Below are positions 35,114-45,517 of a stretch of DNA of 64,000 nucleotides, in pieces; within the stretch, counting starts at the first letter, position 1, and each line of letters starts with the position of its first letter. The position numbers and the translations under genes are program-made. Below the pieces are notes generated by a model that was not told the origin of the DNA, ran no database searches, and saw only the letters and a program-made list of their open reading frames with translations. Origin of the DNA: Papaver somniferum (taxonomy: Eukaryota; Streptophyta; Magnoliopsida; Ranunculales; Papaveraceae); assembly GCF_003573695.1 (NCBI RefSeq), contig NC_039363.1, positions 160,606,406-160,670,405 on the forward strand, written 5' to 3'.

Positions 35114-36129
35114 AGTATGTTACTTGATAATCGGTTCGGAAATCACCAAACTCTATAGGATCACTATCAAGTAATGCACAATTAACTTACAAGTATAATT
35201 TACTTTTAATTATAATAAAAACAATTATAATTGTGAAATAGAAAAATAAATGACACAACAAGATTTGTTAACGAGGAAACCGCAAATGTAGAAAAACCCC
35301 GGGACCTAGTCCAGTTTTAAATACTCTCAGAATTAAGCCTTTATGTGAAATCTAATACCAACTACGTATAGTTGAGACCAAGCAGACTACCCCTAGCTAC
35401 TTAGTTCCCTCGGTATCCTTGCGCCTTCGACTTCTAGAGTCACGCACGTGAATAGAAAGTCCTTTGGGTCGTATTCCAAACAGCAAAGAAAGAATCTGTT
35501 TGGTAACCACTATAATCAATCTTGCTAAAAGATATGGATTAGTCGTTGACAAAGGATCTTCCATTTAATCTAATAAACTCCTTTGTATGGTTAGATTAAT
35601 CTATCCAATAACTACCGAAGTAGTCAAGTTTAGATTCGCACTCAATCAATATGGATCTCAAAGAGAAATATAGAGAATATCGATCTCACGCAACTAATCA
35701 ATCAGATAAATTGATTCTAATTGGATCCCAGTCGATCAAGGTTTGTGCACACAATTCACAAGATACGAAAACTAATAAGAAATCTTCTTCGTCTCCAAAT
35801 CTTCTTTTATCTTCAAAACTTGCACAACACCACTTGAATCTCTTGTGATCAATCACGCACATAACGAAGTATGTTAACAATGGATTATCACAAGATGTCT
35901 TTATATTCAAAAACAGTTCTAAAGATCCCGTCGATACTTCGATCTAGTTTGAGTGAATCTTATATCAGAAGAGAAGATTCTCAAGCATAAACAAACTAGG
36001 TGCAATCAAAGTTTCAATAACTGTTAGTCAATACAATCAAATTGAAAACTAATAACACTGCAATTATCTATTTTCCCACCAACGGTACTCGTAGAGCTTC
36101 TTGATCCCACATAAGTCTTTAAACGAGCT
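35114..36129 (-). repeat. C0 5' LTR, second fragment
   Basis: The sequence resumes AGTATGTTACTTGATAATCGG after E5 and aligns with 4531-5540 of the 3' LTR. It ends at ...CTTTAAACGAGCT where E6 inserted. I did not find the remainder of this LTR further right in the window. Confidence 0.8.
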
Positions 36130-38572
36130 TGTTAAGTGCATATTTTGCATATATTTAGTGTCGAATCCATGTTAGTATTTGCTATATTTTCTTGCAAATT
36201 ATGTATATTACTCTTGTTTTCTCTTATTTATGTTTTATTAGGTGAATCATCCGAAAGAAGTGAATATGCACTTAATTTTGCAATAAAAGAAGTTAGCTAT
36301 AGGCAGAGAAGGGCCAAAGACCAAGTGAAACTCATCCAAATCGAGGAGTTCTTGATATCTTCGTGAAGAGGACGAAAAGACGAATTCTACGGCGAAAGAA
36401 TGGAGTCAATCCGACGTCATATGAAGAAATTACGGGCGATTGAAGCGAGTCAAAGTTGCAAGAATTGTGAACGCACAGAACTGTTAAAGGCACCTGGTTA
36501 TTTTACTCGGGGCTTCCATATTTTGAATAAAATTGTCTTGGGTTTTGGATCGAGATGGTAATGGCATGGATCAATGGAATGTTCAGTAATGACGCTGTGA
36601 GCGATGGAGGATTGCAGCGAGAAGGTACAAGAGCTGCAGAATTTGGTAAGGATCGAGCATGGAGATTAGTTGAGGTCTTATAGCTGCTGTGAAGACGAAT
36701 ATTTGGCTTGCTGCCATTATTAAGTGTGATTGGCAGTTGACGGATATCGATGGAGAAGGTGAAGATTGCTGGTATGGTGGGTTTATGTTCATTGCTCGAT
36801 GGTTGTTTACAAGGTCTGGAGAAGTCGAGAATCTCATGAAGGTTAAGGTACAACGAGAGACACAGGGAGGATTTGCTGCTGTGATGATCATGATTGTCAC
36901 GGTAAAGAGATTTCAAGCTCAGGCGGTGACTGAAATGCTGGAAGGAGATGGTCTCGAGAGAAACTGAAACTAATGGATGTAGTTGAATGAGACGCAGGTG
37001 GAGCTTTGGCAATGACAGAGATGACGATGATGGAGTATGTTGATACCATGGCAGCGTCGAGACTGAATGAAGAATAACAAGTTGCTGGTGAAGATGAAGT
37101 GAGATTCTGTGGTGCTGTGCTGGAATTACCGAATAAAGCTGATGATATTTTCGGTGATACGAGATGGCTTTGGCTGCTGCCAGTGAGAAAGGGTGAGTTC
37201 GAGCTGCTGCTGTTGTAAACTCTGGAGAAGAAAATGTTGAATGGAGTTAGTTTGGCCGAGCTAAAACAAAACAATGGAAAGTACAACTCAAGTTGGAGTT
37301 GGGTATTGCTGTTATATCGGTGAAGGAAAAGGAAGTGAGTAACTGAGTTGGAAAAGGAAGTCAGAGAGAACATGTATTGCTATGGATGAATTTTCTCGCC
37401 GTATTGGAACTCAGTACAGCATACGGGGGAGAATTCCAATCATATTAAAACACATGGAAGGTTACGGGGGAGAAATCAGACCGTAAGAAAAGTCAGGGAG
37501 AAATAGAAGTTTTCCGTGGAAAGTAATAAATTTACTCTGTCAGTACCAGGAACTGACAGGCAAACTGCTGACTTTTCAGATTTGGGACATGACCTGCTTT
37601 TGGAAATTGCGAGATTAGGCAATTATTTTCGTCCGGGATTCTAAGCATGGGCACACCTATATTTGGAGACCTATTTAAGAGACCCTTCTAATATTTTTGA
37701 GGATATCTTATAATCTTTAATCAATTTTTGGAGAGAAGAATACAAGGAAGAAAAGGTAGGATTCGGAGCTATTTCCATCATCGTAACTATTTCATTACCA
37801 TTTTATCATATGAAATTTATGGGTTTTGTTAGTACCATGAGTAACTAAACTTCTTAGTGATTGGGGATGAATTATAGTTCTAATACATGATTTGATTCAG
37901 CATATACGTCTATTTTAATTCTTCACATGATTATTGATTGTTCTTACTAAAATAATTTTATGTTTGATTGATAAATTGCTTAGGTGGCCAACTAAGTCAA
38001 TTTATTAGTGAATCTAATGCTAGTAATGAGTTAGGATATTCGTATTGTTGAATAACTCTTACACAAGTAGAAATTTCGAAACCTTGCAAGAGGATTCTGT
38101 GGAGAAATCGCAAGTAAAAACAACCCTAGTAAGTGGACCGACCGTACTGAGTTTAACTGCTAGGATCAAACCTAAGTTCACAAACCTTAAGGCATTCGAT
38201 TGAATTACATCTTGTAAGCGAACCTCAAGGTGGTTCAGACGGATAGAATTTGGAGACTAAGCGTACCTGTTTTCCATTGATATAAGGAATTTTGGGGATA
38301 GCTAAGCGTACATGCTTTCCTATGGTTGGTAATAATCTATGATTTATAAAGAATAGATGAATACGCTACTTTGAAGAATGTTTAGTAACGAAGAAGGATT
38401 CCCTGATCATATTTCTCTCCATTGCTTACAATCTTAATTATTTTTAATTGCTTTGTTATTTATTTCGGTTTAAAACCTAAAACAAACCCCCATTGTGACA
38501 CTTTTGACAACCCACTATATTATTCATTAGTAAAGTAGAATATAAGTGAATTAATTTGAGCACCTACGACAC
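36130..38572 (+). repeat. E6 5' LTR, main part
   Basis: It starts TGTTAAGTGCATATTTTGC; the last six bases (GCATCA) lie at 47597-47602 after E7. A weak TATA-like TATTTAAG is at 37672-37679. The minus-strand frames at 36.5-37.4 kb are Ser/Pro/Leu-rich and recur in the fragment at 55 kb as DNA similarity with disrupted frames, so I do not call them genes. Confidence 0.8.
38568..38572. repeat. Target-site duplication of E7, left
   Basis: GACAC, repeated exactly at 47592-47596 on the other side of E7. Confidence 0.9.
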
Positions 38573-40734
38573 TGTTGATGGTGGTTTTTAGTTTAGAGTC
38601 AAAATTGTAAAACCCCGTATTTTAATATGCTCTCATCCTGCAAAGGAACGTGAGCCATTTGAAAGTGATGAGTGCACAAACCTTTTCACTTACATATGTA
38701 TTGAGCAATTCAACATATTTATGAAGTTTATCCAGAATGGTGCGTGAAGCAACAATCCCAGATATTCTGTAAATTTTAACATATCGCATTATTCGCTAAT
38801 GCATGGCTTGTCTAGTATTTTCCTATGCTATGTTCCCAGCCGAACTCTCAATATTGGCATGACATGACGATTAACATTCACTCACAGCAGAGTAACATAA
38901 ATCTCCCGAAGTGTCAGTATTGAGACCTGCATGAAAACACTCATATATGCTACACCACCCTCTGACAAAGATATCAGCGTGTTAACACGCCTTTTAATTG
39001 AAAGTTAGGGCGATCGAACGCGTTTAAATTCCTTAAGGAAAATCTAGACTGTTCATATCAGTCTCAAAAATGATCATGGACACACGATTTGGCCGCGCGA
39101 TTTAGCAAGCATAGACTACTCCTGGCAGAAATAGGCAATCACCGTATTGACCACCGGCGGGCCTACTAGTTCCCTAGTCGATCGAGTCCTATTTTGTTCA
39201 TTCACAAGCGGTTCAAACGTTAACCAAAACATGGGTGTTCGCGTTACTTGAAAGTAGTTCAAACGAGCTGAGACTGGCAAAAACGGTCTCAAAATGCATC
39301 GCATCCGTCCAACTTAGCCGGCCTAGTTAGACGGCTTAGATCGCATCTTGGATGATCAAAGAAGCGTTGACATGTCCATTGGCGGCCCAACATCTCCCTT
39401 GGTCGATCGACTTGCCTGCAGCAAGTCTATAGGGCGTTAAATCGTTAGCCCAATCTAGACCGAACATGCTATTTCAAAAACCCTAATTTTGGTTTGCGGT
39501 AGTATGCTACTATCGCAAATTGATCACGACCATCCATCTTCGTCACCTAAATCGAGTGGCTTAGATCTAATTTTAGGTGTCCCAGGAGATGTCAGCATGC
39601 TCACCGGCAACCTACCTTTGCACATGGTCGATCGACTTGGTCGAACTAGCACTCAGTGCCTCGAATCGCTCACCCAAAAGAGGGTTGGTCGCGGCCCCTA
39701 AACCCTAAAATTGCGTCAACGACAATATATAACTGCCGAAAATCACCTCGTCCATCCAAATTTTCTAGCTTATTTGAATGGTGTATATTTATTTTCAGAA
39801 AACTAACAGGGCAGCATTGTGATCACCGACCATCCTCCTTCACAGTGAGCGATCGACCAAGCAATAGCTTGTCCATAGAGCTACTAAACGATCACTCAAA
39901 AAAGGTTGGTCATGCTACATTTTAAGACGCTCAATCCGCGACTGATTCAATCGAGCTCTAAAGCAATGATGGTTCTTGCACATCGATTATTTTCAGCTGT
40001 TTAATTAAAAGCGATGCTTCATACACATCGATTATAAGCGATGTTTTATAAATATTGGTTTCACAAATAGATTATTATTTAACCTAAAATCACTATGTGC
40101 TGATTTTAGCGGAAAGTCTCATGACTTGACCCATTCTCTCGAGACATCAAACATGTCACAAACTAGGGGATGCTCACTGGGGTATTGGTCTGGCGGTTTA
40201 CAGCGTGCGGCATGCAACGCGTCCATTAAGAGAAAGTGTCAGGAAAGACAGACGGTTAACAGTAATGAGAGTAGTGGGTGAACGTATGATCAGTCTTCCC
40301 TCATAACGGAAACACGATGATTACCACCTTCTACACAACTCCACTTCTTCATTACTTAACTTCCTTCACTTCCTATGAGATCAGGGTGCGCTCGATGACT
40401 TATATAAATAGGTTTTCAACCTATTTCAACAGAACACAAGTATCCAGAAACCATTTTCTGATACAAGTCATAAAACAACCAGACTTTCATAATTCAACAT
40501 TCTGATCTCAAACACCTTCTTTGCTTCCCTCCCTAAGATCAACCCTTCTCCTTCACCTTGTGACCAAATTGAATCTGGAAAAACCATTTCTTGGTTTAGG
40601 CCAGAGTCTTACAGATTGATCTCTCGAATCTAAAAGTACTCCCGTGCAGTGCAATTTTTTAGGGTTTGAATTCGTTTCTCATTGACACACCTAAATTTAC
40701 CAAAAACTGCAGAATCAGTTTTTACCCCAAAATA
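38573..40734 (+). repeat. E7 5' LTR (2.16 kb)
   Basis: It starts TGTTGATGGTGG and ends ...TTTTTACCCCAAAATA. It carries about 86 bp (39616-39703) that are deleted from the 3' LTR. GATCGA-rich motifs recur through its middle. Confidence 0.85.
40401..40410 (+). promoter_or_regulatory. TATA box in E7 5' LTR
   Basis: TATATAAATA, 330 bp before the LTR end, identical in the 3' LTR at 47258-47267 and in highly conserved surroundings. Confidence 0.65.
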
Positions 40735-40736
40735 AC

Positions 40737-40754
40737 TGGCGACAACAGTGGGAG
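40737..40754 (+). other. E7 primer-binding site, probably tRNA-Arg-like
   Basis: TGGCGACAACAGTGGGAG starts two bases after the LTR. The TGGCGAC start matches the complement of a plant tRNA-Arg 3' end (TGGCGACTCC...), as used by several Tat elements. The rest matches less well. Confidence 0.45.
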
Positions 40755-40814
40755 ATTAATCTCTCGGTTGCAGGATCAATTTTCAATTTGATTTTTAATT
40801 TTCTCAAATTCAAG

Positions 40815-42924
40815 ATGGTGGATCTAAGGTCTGGATCAGAGACAACTCCCGATGTTACTGGCAATGACAACACCCCTAGTGTCAACATTCCTGCCAGTGA
40901 CACCAATGTACCGCCTACCAGCACGATGAACGCATATCGTGGTACTACGTCCTCAAACACCAACACCAGCAGAGCAGGAAACATCCCCTTAGGCGTGACA
41001 CCTCCAATCACTGGAGCCAGAGCCGCTGCCGCCAACCCCAATGTTTCTTCGAGCGTAACGCTCCCGGTTGTTACTACAACTACTGCCATTCCCCCATCAG
41101 GATGAGAGACTGGCCAGAGGGAGCCAACCCCCTATTACCATTGTCGATTTGATGGAAAGACAAGAGGTTCTTGCTAAGGCTCAGACAGACATGGATACAA
41201 CTCAGAAAGAGGTACTCACTTTCCTCAAGACGCTAACGGAGCGACTACCACAAGAGCCGTGTCAACCCATGGAGCCAATAAGGAGTACTTTCAACACTCC
41301 CGGCGCAAGCACTTCAACAGGGCGTGCCTTCATAGATGAAGAAGTTCGTGTTGCTCCTGAGCGTTCAAGAGAAAGGAATCAGCCATCCAATTTCATCACG
41401 CGTGAGAATCTAGAACGACTTCTCCAAAATCGAGGGAAGGAAAACCTGGTAGACCTGCATCAGCATCAACCCCCTCATCCTCCTGATGTGCAAAGAGTTC
41501 CTATCCCAAGAGGATACTCTTCTCCTCAATTTTCCCTTTATGATGGTACTGGTAATGCTCGTGAACACATCTCTCGTTTTCTAGATTCATTGGGAGAGCA
41601 CAAATACAACCATGTCCTCCGCCTGAAAGAGTTCTCGAAGTTACTTACCGGGAGAGCATACACATGGTACAACAACATTGCACCAAACAGCATATCCAAC
41701 TGGTGTGAGATGGTAATTGCTTTCTACAAGAAGTATTTCTTCGTATCCGAGAAAATCACCTTTTCAGACTTGGGGAGAATGTTCCAGCGAAACAATGAGC
41801 ATCCAAATGATTACGTCAAAAGATTCAGGATTCAAGCGCTGGATTGTCACGATCCAAACGTGACTGAACAACAGTTGGTAGAGTCATGTATTAATGGCAT
41901 GGTGCCCATCTATCGCTCTCTAATGGAAAACTTGCGTTTCCAAACTTTTTATGAACTTCATGAAGCCGTTAAACGCTCGGCCACGACAGCACCGACGCTA
42001 CTTGAGAGGACTAGACCCGACAGAAACGAAGATGCACATGAGACTCGAGTAAGCATACGTCTCATCAACAAACAATACAATGTTGGGCCCTCTGTAAGTG
42101 TAGTATGTGAAGAAGGGAAGAGAAAATCCCCAGCGGCGGAGCAACAACCCAAACGTGCAGCACCAGCGCATCAGGCAACTCCACCACGGAAAACACCAGC
42201 TAAGAAGCCTACGCAACAACAAGAGGCTGGAGATGCTTCTCCAGACTTGCCATTTCCAATAGATGAAGTCACTGAACTCCTGGAAGCATGGATTCAAGAT
42301 GACGCCATCAAGCTACCTCCTCTCAGACGTCCGTCAAACGAAGAAGAAATGGCGAATCCCAAATATTGTCCTTACCACAGGTTTGTCAATCACCCAACCA
42401 GTGACTGCAAAAAATTGAAGCGCATTTTTAAAGAAAATGTGGATGCGGGAGAACTTCAATTAGGAAATGAAGGAGTCCACAGAGACCCTCTTCCTGTCAG
42501 GAGCTGCATGATTTCTGGGGACTCTGTCCAAAAGACTGTGCAGTCTATGATGGAGCATTTATGTGAAATTCTGAATTTCTCTAAGGCGCGGCGTCAATAC
42601 ATGTTTGGGGTTCTCAACCGTGTCGTATCAGGCAAGTGTCTGTTTCCAGTTAAGGAGGCCGCTCCCAGACCCCAATCCTTCCGGGGAAACGCGAGATGTA
42701 ATTGGGGATTCCTAACCATCGCTCGCTTGAAGGATGTCGAGTTTGACATCACACTGATTGATGTAACATTTGATTTCAATATTGTCACTGTCAAGACCCT
42801 TAAAGCTACAAAGATTTCAAAGCAGGAAGTTGTTCACTACCCAACCATGATTAAAATTATGAAGGAGAGTCTAGAGACGCTTACGGGTACATCAGCCTCG
42901 AAATCAAGGTGGGATGCGTTCTAA
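40815..42924 (+). pseudogene. gag: E7 gag (Ty3, Tat type), nearly intact
   Basis: It starts at ATG 40815 (MVDLRSGSE, typical of Tat gag). The first frame ends at TGA 41103-41105, and a second frame, open for 618 codons from 41068 to 42924, carries the rest, so one frameshift lies near 41095. The gag core follows, with AREHISRFLDSLGEH, GRAYTWYNNI, FYKKYFFVSEK, NDYVKRFRIQALDC and LVESCINGM. A Lys/Pro-rich linker precedes the zinc-finger-like CPYHRFVNHPTSDCKKLK of Tat gags. Gag would package RNA. An 1.85 kb uninterrupted frame makes this the best-preserved coding region of the window. Confidence 0.85.
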
Positions 42925-43589
42925 CACGCAGTAAGTTTCATATTTTGAAAGACTACCTGGATTATGATATGATTCTGGGGCGCTCGTGGGTGCATAACAA
43001 CAAAGCAGGGCTAGGAGTGTGTCCTTTGCGGGAGTCAATACCTGAAAGGATTTCCAACAAGCCGTCCAACCCAGAAGATTATTTGTTGCCATATCAACAA
43101 CTTTCCAACGTGACACAATTATGTGGAGAGAGCCCATCAACATACATTCGAAGATTTCAAACCCAAGTAAGTCTTACTGAACAACCTTTTTTGCAACCAG
43201 TCACTCCTCCTTCCGCTATGGCTCGGGGACACGCTCCCATCAACAACCCAACCGCCACTAGGAGATGTGAATGGGAGGCTGGTCCTTTCAAATGCTTTGT
43301 CAAAAATTTAGAAGTTGTCTCAGTCAAATATAACGAGTTCAAGAATCAAGTAGTTGTACAAAGCCCAAACCCATTTCAAGTTGGAGATATGGTAGTGAAG
43401 GTGACCGTGTTTCAAGTTGGAGATGTAACAGTGAAGGTGACCGCTCAGCCTGATTCTCCTACAGAAATAGAAGACGAGCCATACCTGGTGGAAGATGTTA
43501 TCTTACGCGGTTACGTAAATCTCATCAATGACGACAAACTGGAAGGCGTGACGATTCACTCACAGTGGCTCAAGCCCTTCAATACCTAA
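42909..43589 (+). pseudogene. E7 protease end fused to pol C terminus
   Basis: The 226-codon frame begins at the gag end. DYLDYDMILGRSWVH is the C-terminal signature of a Ty3 protease. The last ~40 residues (YLVEDVILRGYVNL...WLKPF) resemble the very end of Tat pol. In between there is no RT, RNase H or integrase motif, so the pol core has been deleted and the ends joined. A 36 bp unit (FQVGDMVVKVTV / FQVGDVTVKVTA) is duplicated in tandem at 43374-43442. The catalytic Asp motif of the protease is not visible upstream. Confidence 0.6.
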
Positions 43590-44312
43590 AACGCTGTGCT
43601 ACCTTTTCCTCCAGCGTTCTCTTTAGTATTTCCTCCAGCGATTCCCCCTTTCATGCAATATTTGTAATTCCTCCAAAATGATTGCACTGCTTGCATTCAT
43701 AATTAGGGTTTAAATTTGTCAGTTAATCAAAGTATTATTCCCTTTTAGAAATCTCTCCACTCTTGAATCATGACACAAAGTCTTGAGCAAGCTTAAACCA
43801 TCATCATTACCCATCAGTTCAAACCCGAAAGACAAAACCCTAAAAATAAATATCTCATATCTTTCGAGAGACATTGAAGGAATACAAAGAAAAGGGGCAA
43901 AGGAATTGTATAATTATTAGGGTAAGCGTACTGTGAAGAGCAGCCTACTCCAACAGTAAAGAGGCCTCTTGATCATCACATGATTAGGCGGATTGCAACA
44001 CGAGGGCAGACGAGTTCGTGGTCAATCTCTGATTTCCATTATTGCATCCCCTTCGTTGTTTTTAGGGTTACATGCAATCATCATGAAGATAGTGCACGGT
44101 CACATAAGAACGCATCATCACTTAGGAATGTCACCGTCCCTTTGGTTGTACGACTCGGTGGAATGAAGAGATTCTATTGCAACCCTACTGGGAAGCACTA
44201 CAACTAGGGTTCCCAGATATCGTGAATAAAAAAAAATCATTTAATGAAAACCAGGCTTAGCCACAAAACTACTGAGTATAAGAAAAAAATGTTTACAAGC
44301 TATGGAAAGTGC
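43590..44312 (+). other. E7 3' region, no sense gene
   Basis: Non-coding stretch after the pol remnant, beginning with CTCCAGCG repeats. Short frames only. Confidence 0.55.
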
Positions 44313-45070
44313 TCAAATATGAAAGAAAGCAACAAAGGAAAGTCTAGTCATTAGAGGGATCAACAGTGTCATCATTGGAGCATCATTGTAAGCTTCTTCA
44401 ACACCTTCATCACAAGACGCTACTGCATCCTCTCTGGAATCCGCATCGACTTCCCTTTCTGATGCCGTTTCAACGCCTTTCTCAACAGATGCTTCAATAT
44501 TCCCTCCAGGAGGCGCGCGGACATCTTTCTTGGAAGATGATTCACCATCTTCTCCAGATGCCACTACCATGATCTCCTCAGCATCCACTTTGATGTTCCC
44601 TCCAACGGTTGCTTCAGTACCCTCCACGGAAGCTACTTCGACCTCCTCCTCAGGAACTGCCCCAACATCCTCTGAGGATGCTCCGGTTCGTCCACGTCAG
44701 AGTCGGGAATTATGATTCCATTACGGATAGGGTAATCATACTTGTTTTCACTGGGATGCCTCTCATGCTCAATCCTTCGCCGCTTTAGCCAAGATGAAAA
44801 ACTTTCAGCTCTCGCGATCGTTGGCTGAGACGCTTCGTCGTGTCTCCATTTCTCCTCCATGCTGACTGAAGCGAAAAAGGCATGAGTTCGCTCTCGAACG
44901 ATGCGTATGTGCAGAAGAGACATACCCTGTATGGAACGACCAGCTTCGCGAAATGGGGAATCTATTTTGGCTATCACCTCCTCGAACGCATTAGCCTTGG
45001 GTTTGTCGACTTCAAAGCTCTTTTCTGGAGAAGTAAAAGAGTAATCATCACCAGCAGTTCCCATCATGTA
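44313..45070 (-). pseudogene. E7 antisense ORF, main part
   Basis: On the strand opposite gag, a frame opens at the two ATGs at 45067-45062 (MMGTAGDDYSFTSPEKSF) and runs to a stop at 44633. It has charged segments such as KRRRIEHERHPSE and ends PDSDVDEPEHPQ. An acidic frame (EDVGAVPEEEVEVASVEG, then repeated EASVEKGVETASE-like units) continues to 44313 in another phase, so a one-base shift lies at ~44680-44690. TTTTTGCAG, a good splice acceptor, ends just upstream of the first ATG. Tat-lineage elements are known to carry antisense ORFs in this position. The function of the protein is unknown. Confidence 0.5.
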
Positions 45071-45106
45071 CTGCAAAAAGGGTGTTATGATCACACCAAC
45101 AGCTGG

Positions 45107-45127
45107 TATATATATATATATATATAT
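45107..45127. repeat. TA microsatellite
   Basis: About ten TA units, inside the possible intron of the antisense ORF. Confidence 0.9.
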
Positions 45128-45190
45128 GAAAGAAAAATCATTACCATCATCAATCAAAAATCAAACCGCAAAATGAACATGGAACAATAC

Positions 45191-45315
45191 CTGGAACGAA
45201 GAAGAGAAGCAATTCTGCGATGGGAAAAAGGCTCCAGCGTCTTCTTTATATTCCAAAAATCAGCAAGATCCCGGGAAGAAAAGGAGTCTATACTTGCCGC
45301 GTATAAAGGCTCCAT
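45191..45315 (-). CDS. Possible upstream exon of the E7 antisense ORF
   Basis: On the minus strand ATG at 45315 opens a 41-codon frame (MEPLYAASIDSFSSRDLADF...) that ends at TTCCAG followed by GTATTG at 45190, a fair donor. With the acceptor at 45071 this would be a 120 nt T-rich intron containing the TA repeat. Joined as it stands, the reading phases do not agree and a stop follows quickly, so either the copy is damaged or the model is wrong. Confidence 0.25.
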
Positions 45316-45503
45316 ATGCGGGATAACTATCAAGTAGATACTTATCTATCTAAAGACAACTGACATGCGCTGAAAGGAAACATATCTTACTCAAGAACCG
45401 AGCCAGCCTCTATCCTGGTAATGTACGCTGAACTTCTCTTGTGAATTCCTCCGTCTGTCACCATCTAGTGCTTACCCCTCAATAGCATCGCTATTACGTG
45501 CTA

Positions 45504-45517
45504 AGCAGGGGACTTAA
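45504..45517 (+). other. E7 polypurine tract
   Basis: AGCAGGGGACTTAA ends immediately before the 3' LTR. E8 has AAGCAGGGAACTTAA in the same place. Confidence 0.7.

Larger units (their letters stand above)
4388..36129 (-). mobile_element. C0: outer Ty1/copia-type non-autonomous element, split by four insertions
   Basis: The pieces are 3' LTR 4388-7395, internal 7396-10695 and 31890-32537, and 5' LTR 32538-32750 and 35114-36129. Left and right LTR pieces align: the GGACAGAGTCGAGACAATACG stretch, minus its last base, occurs near 4395 and 32616, and TGTTACTTGATAAT near 4537 and 35118. The primer site is initiator-tRNA-Met-like and the purine tract adjoins the 3' LTR. Coding remnants are a gag-like region next to the primer site and a putative-plant-transposon-type ORF further down. 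No RT or integrase is visible. The element is related to E3 (similar LTR tips, same primer and purine tract context) but clearly diverged. The two outer LTR ends lie beyond or inside later insertions, so its target duplication cannot be checked. Confidence 0.8.

Noticed and set aside
36503..37373. Several long minus-strand frames in the E6 LTR (up to 169 codons)
   Set aside because: Low-complexity Ser/Pro/Leu composition. The related DNA at 55 kb has these frames disrupted, so they look like chance frames in LTR sequence.
44882..45337. 151-codon plus-strand frame in E7
   Set aside because: It is the shadow of the antisense ORF region and translates the TA repeat as IYIYIY; no domain.
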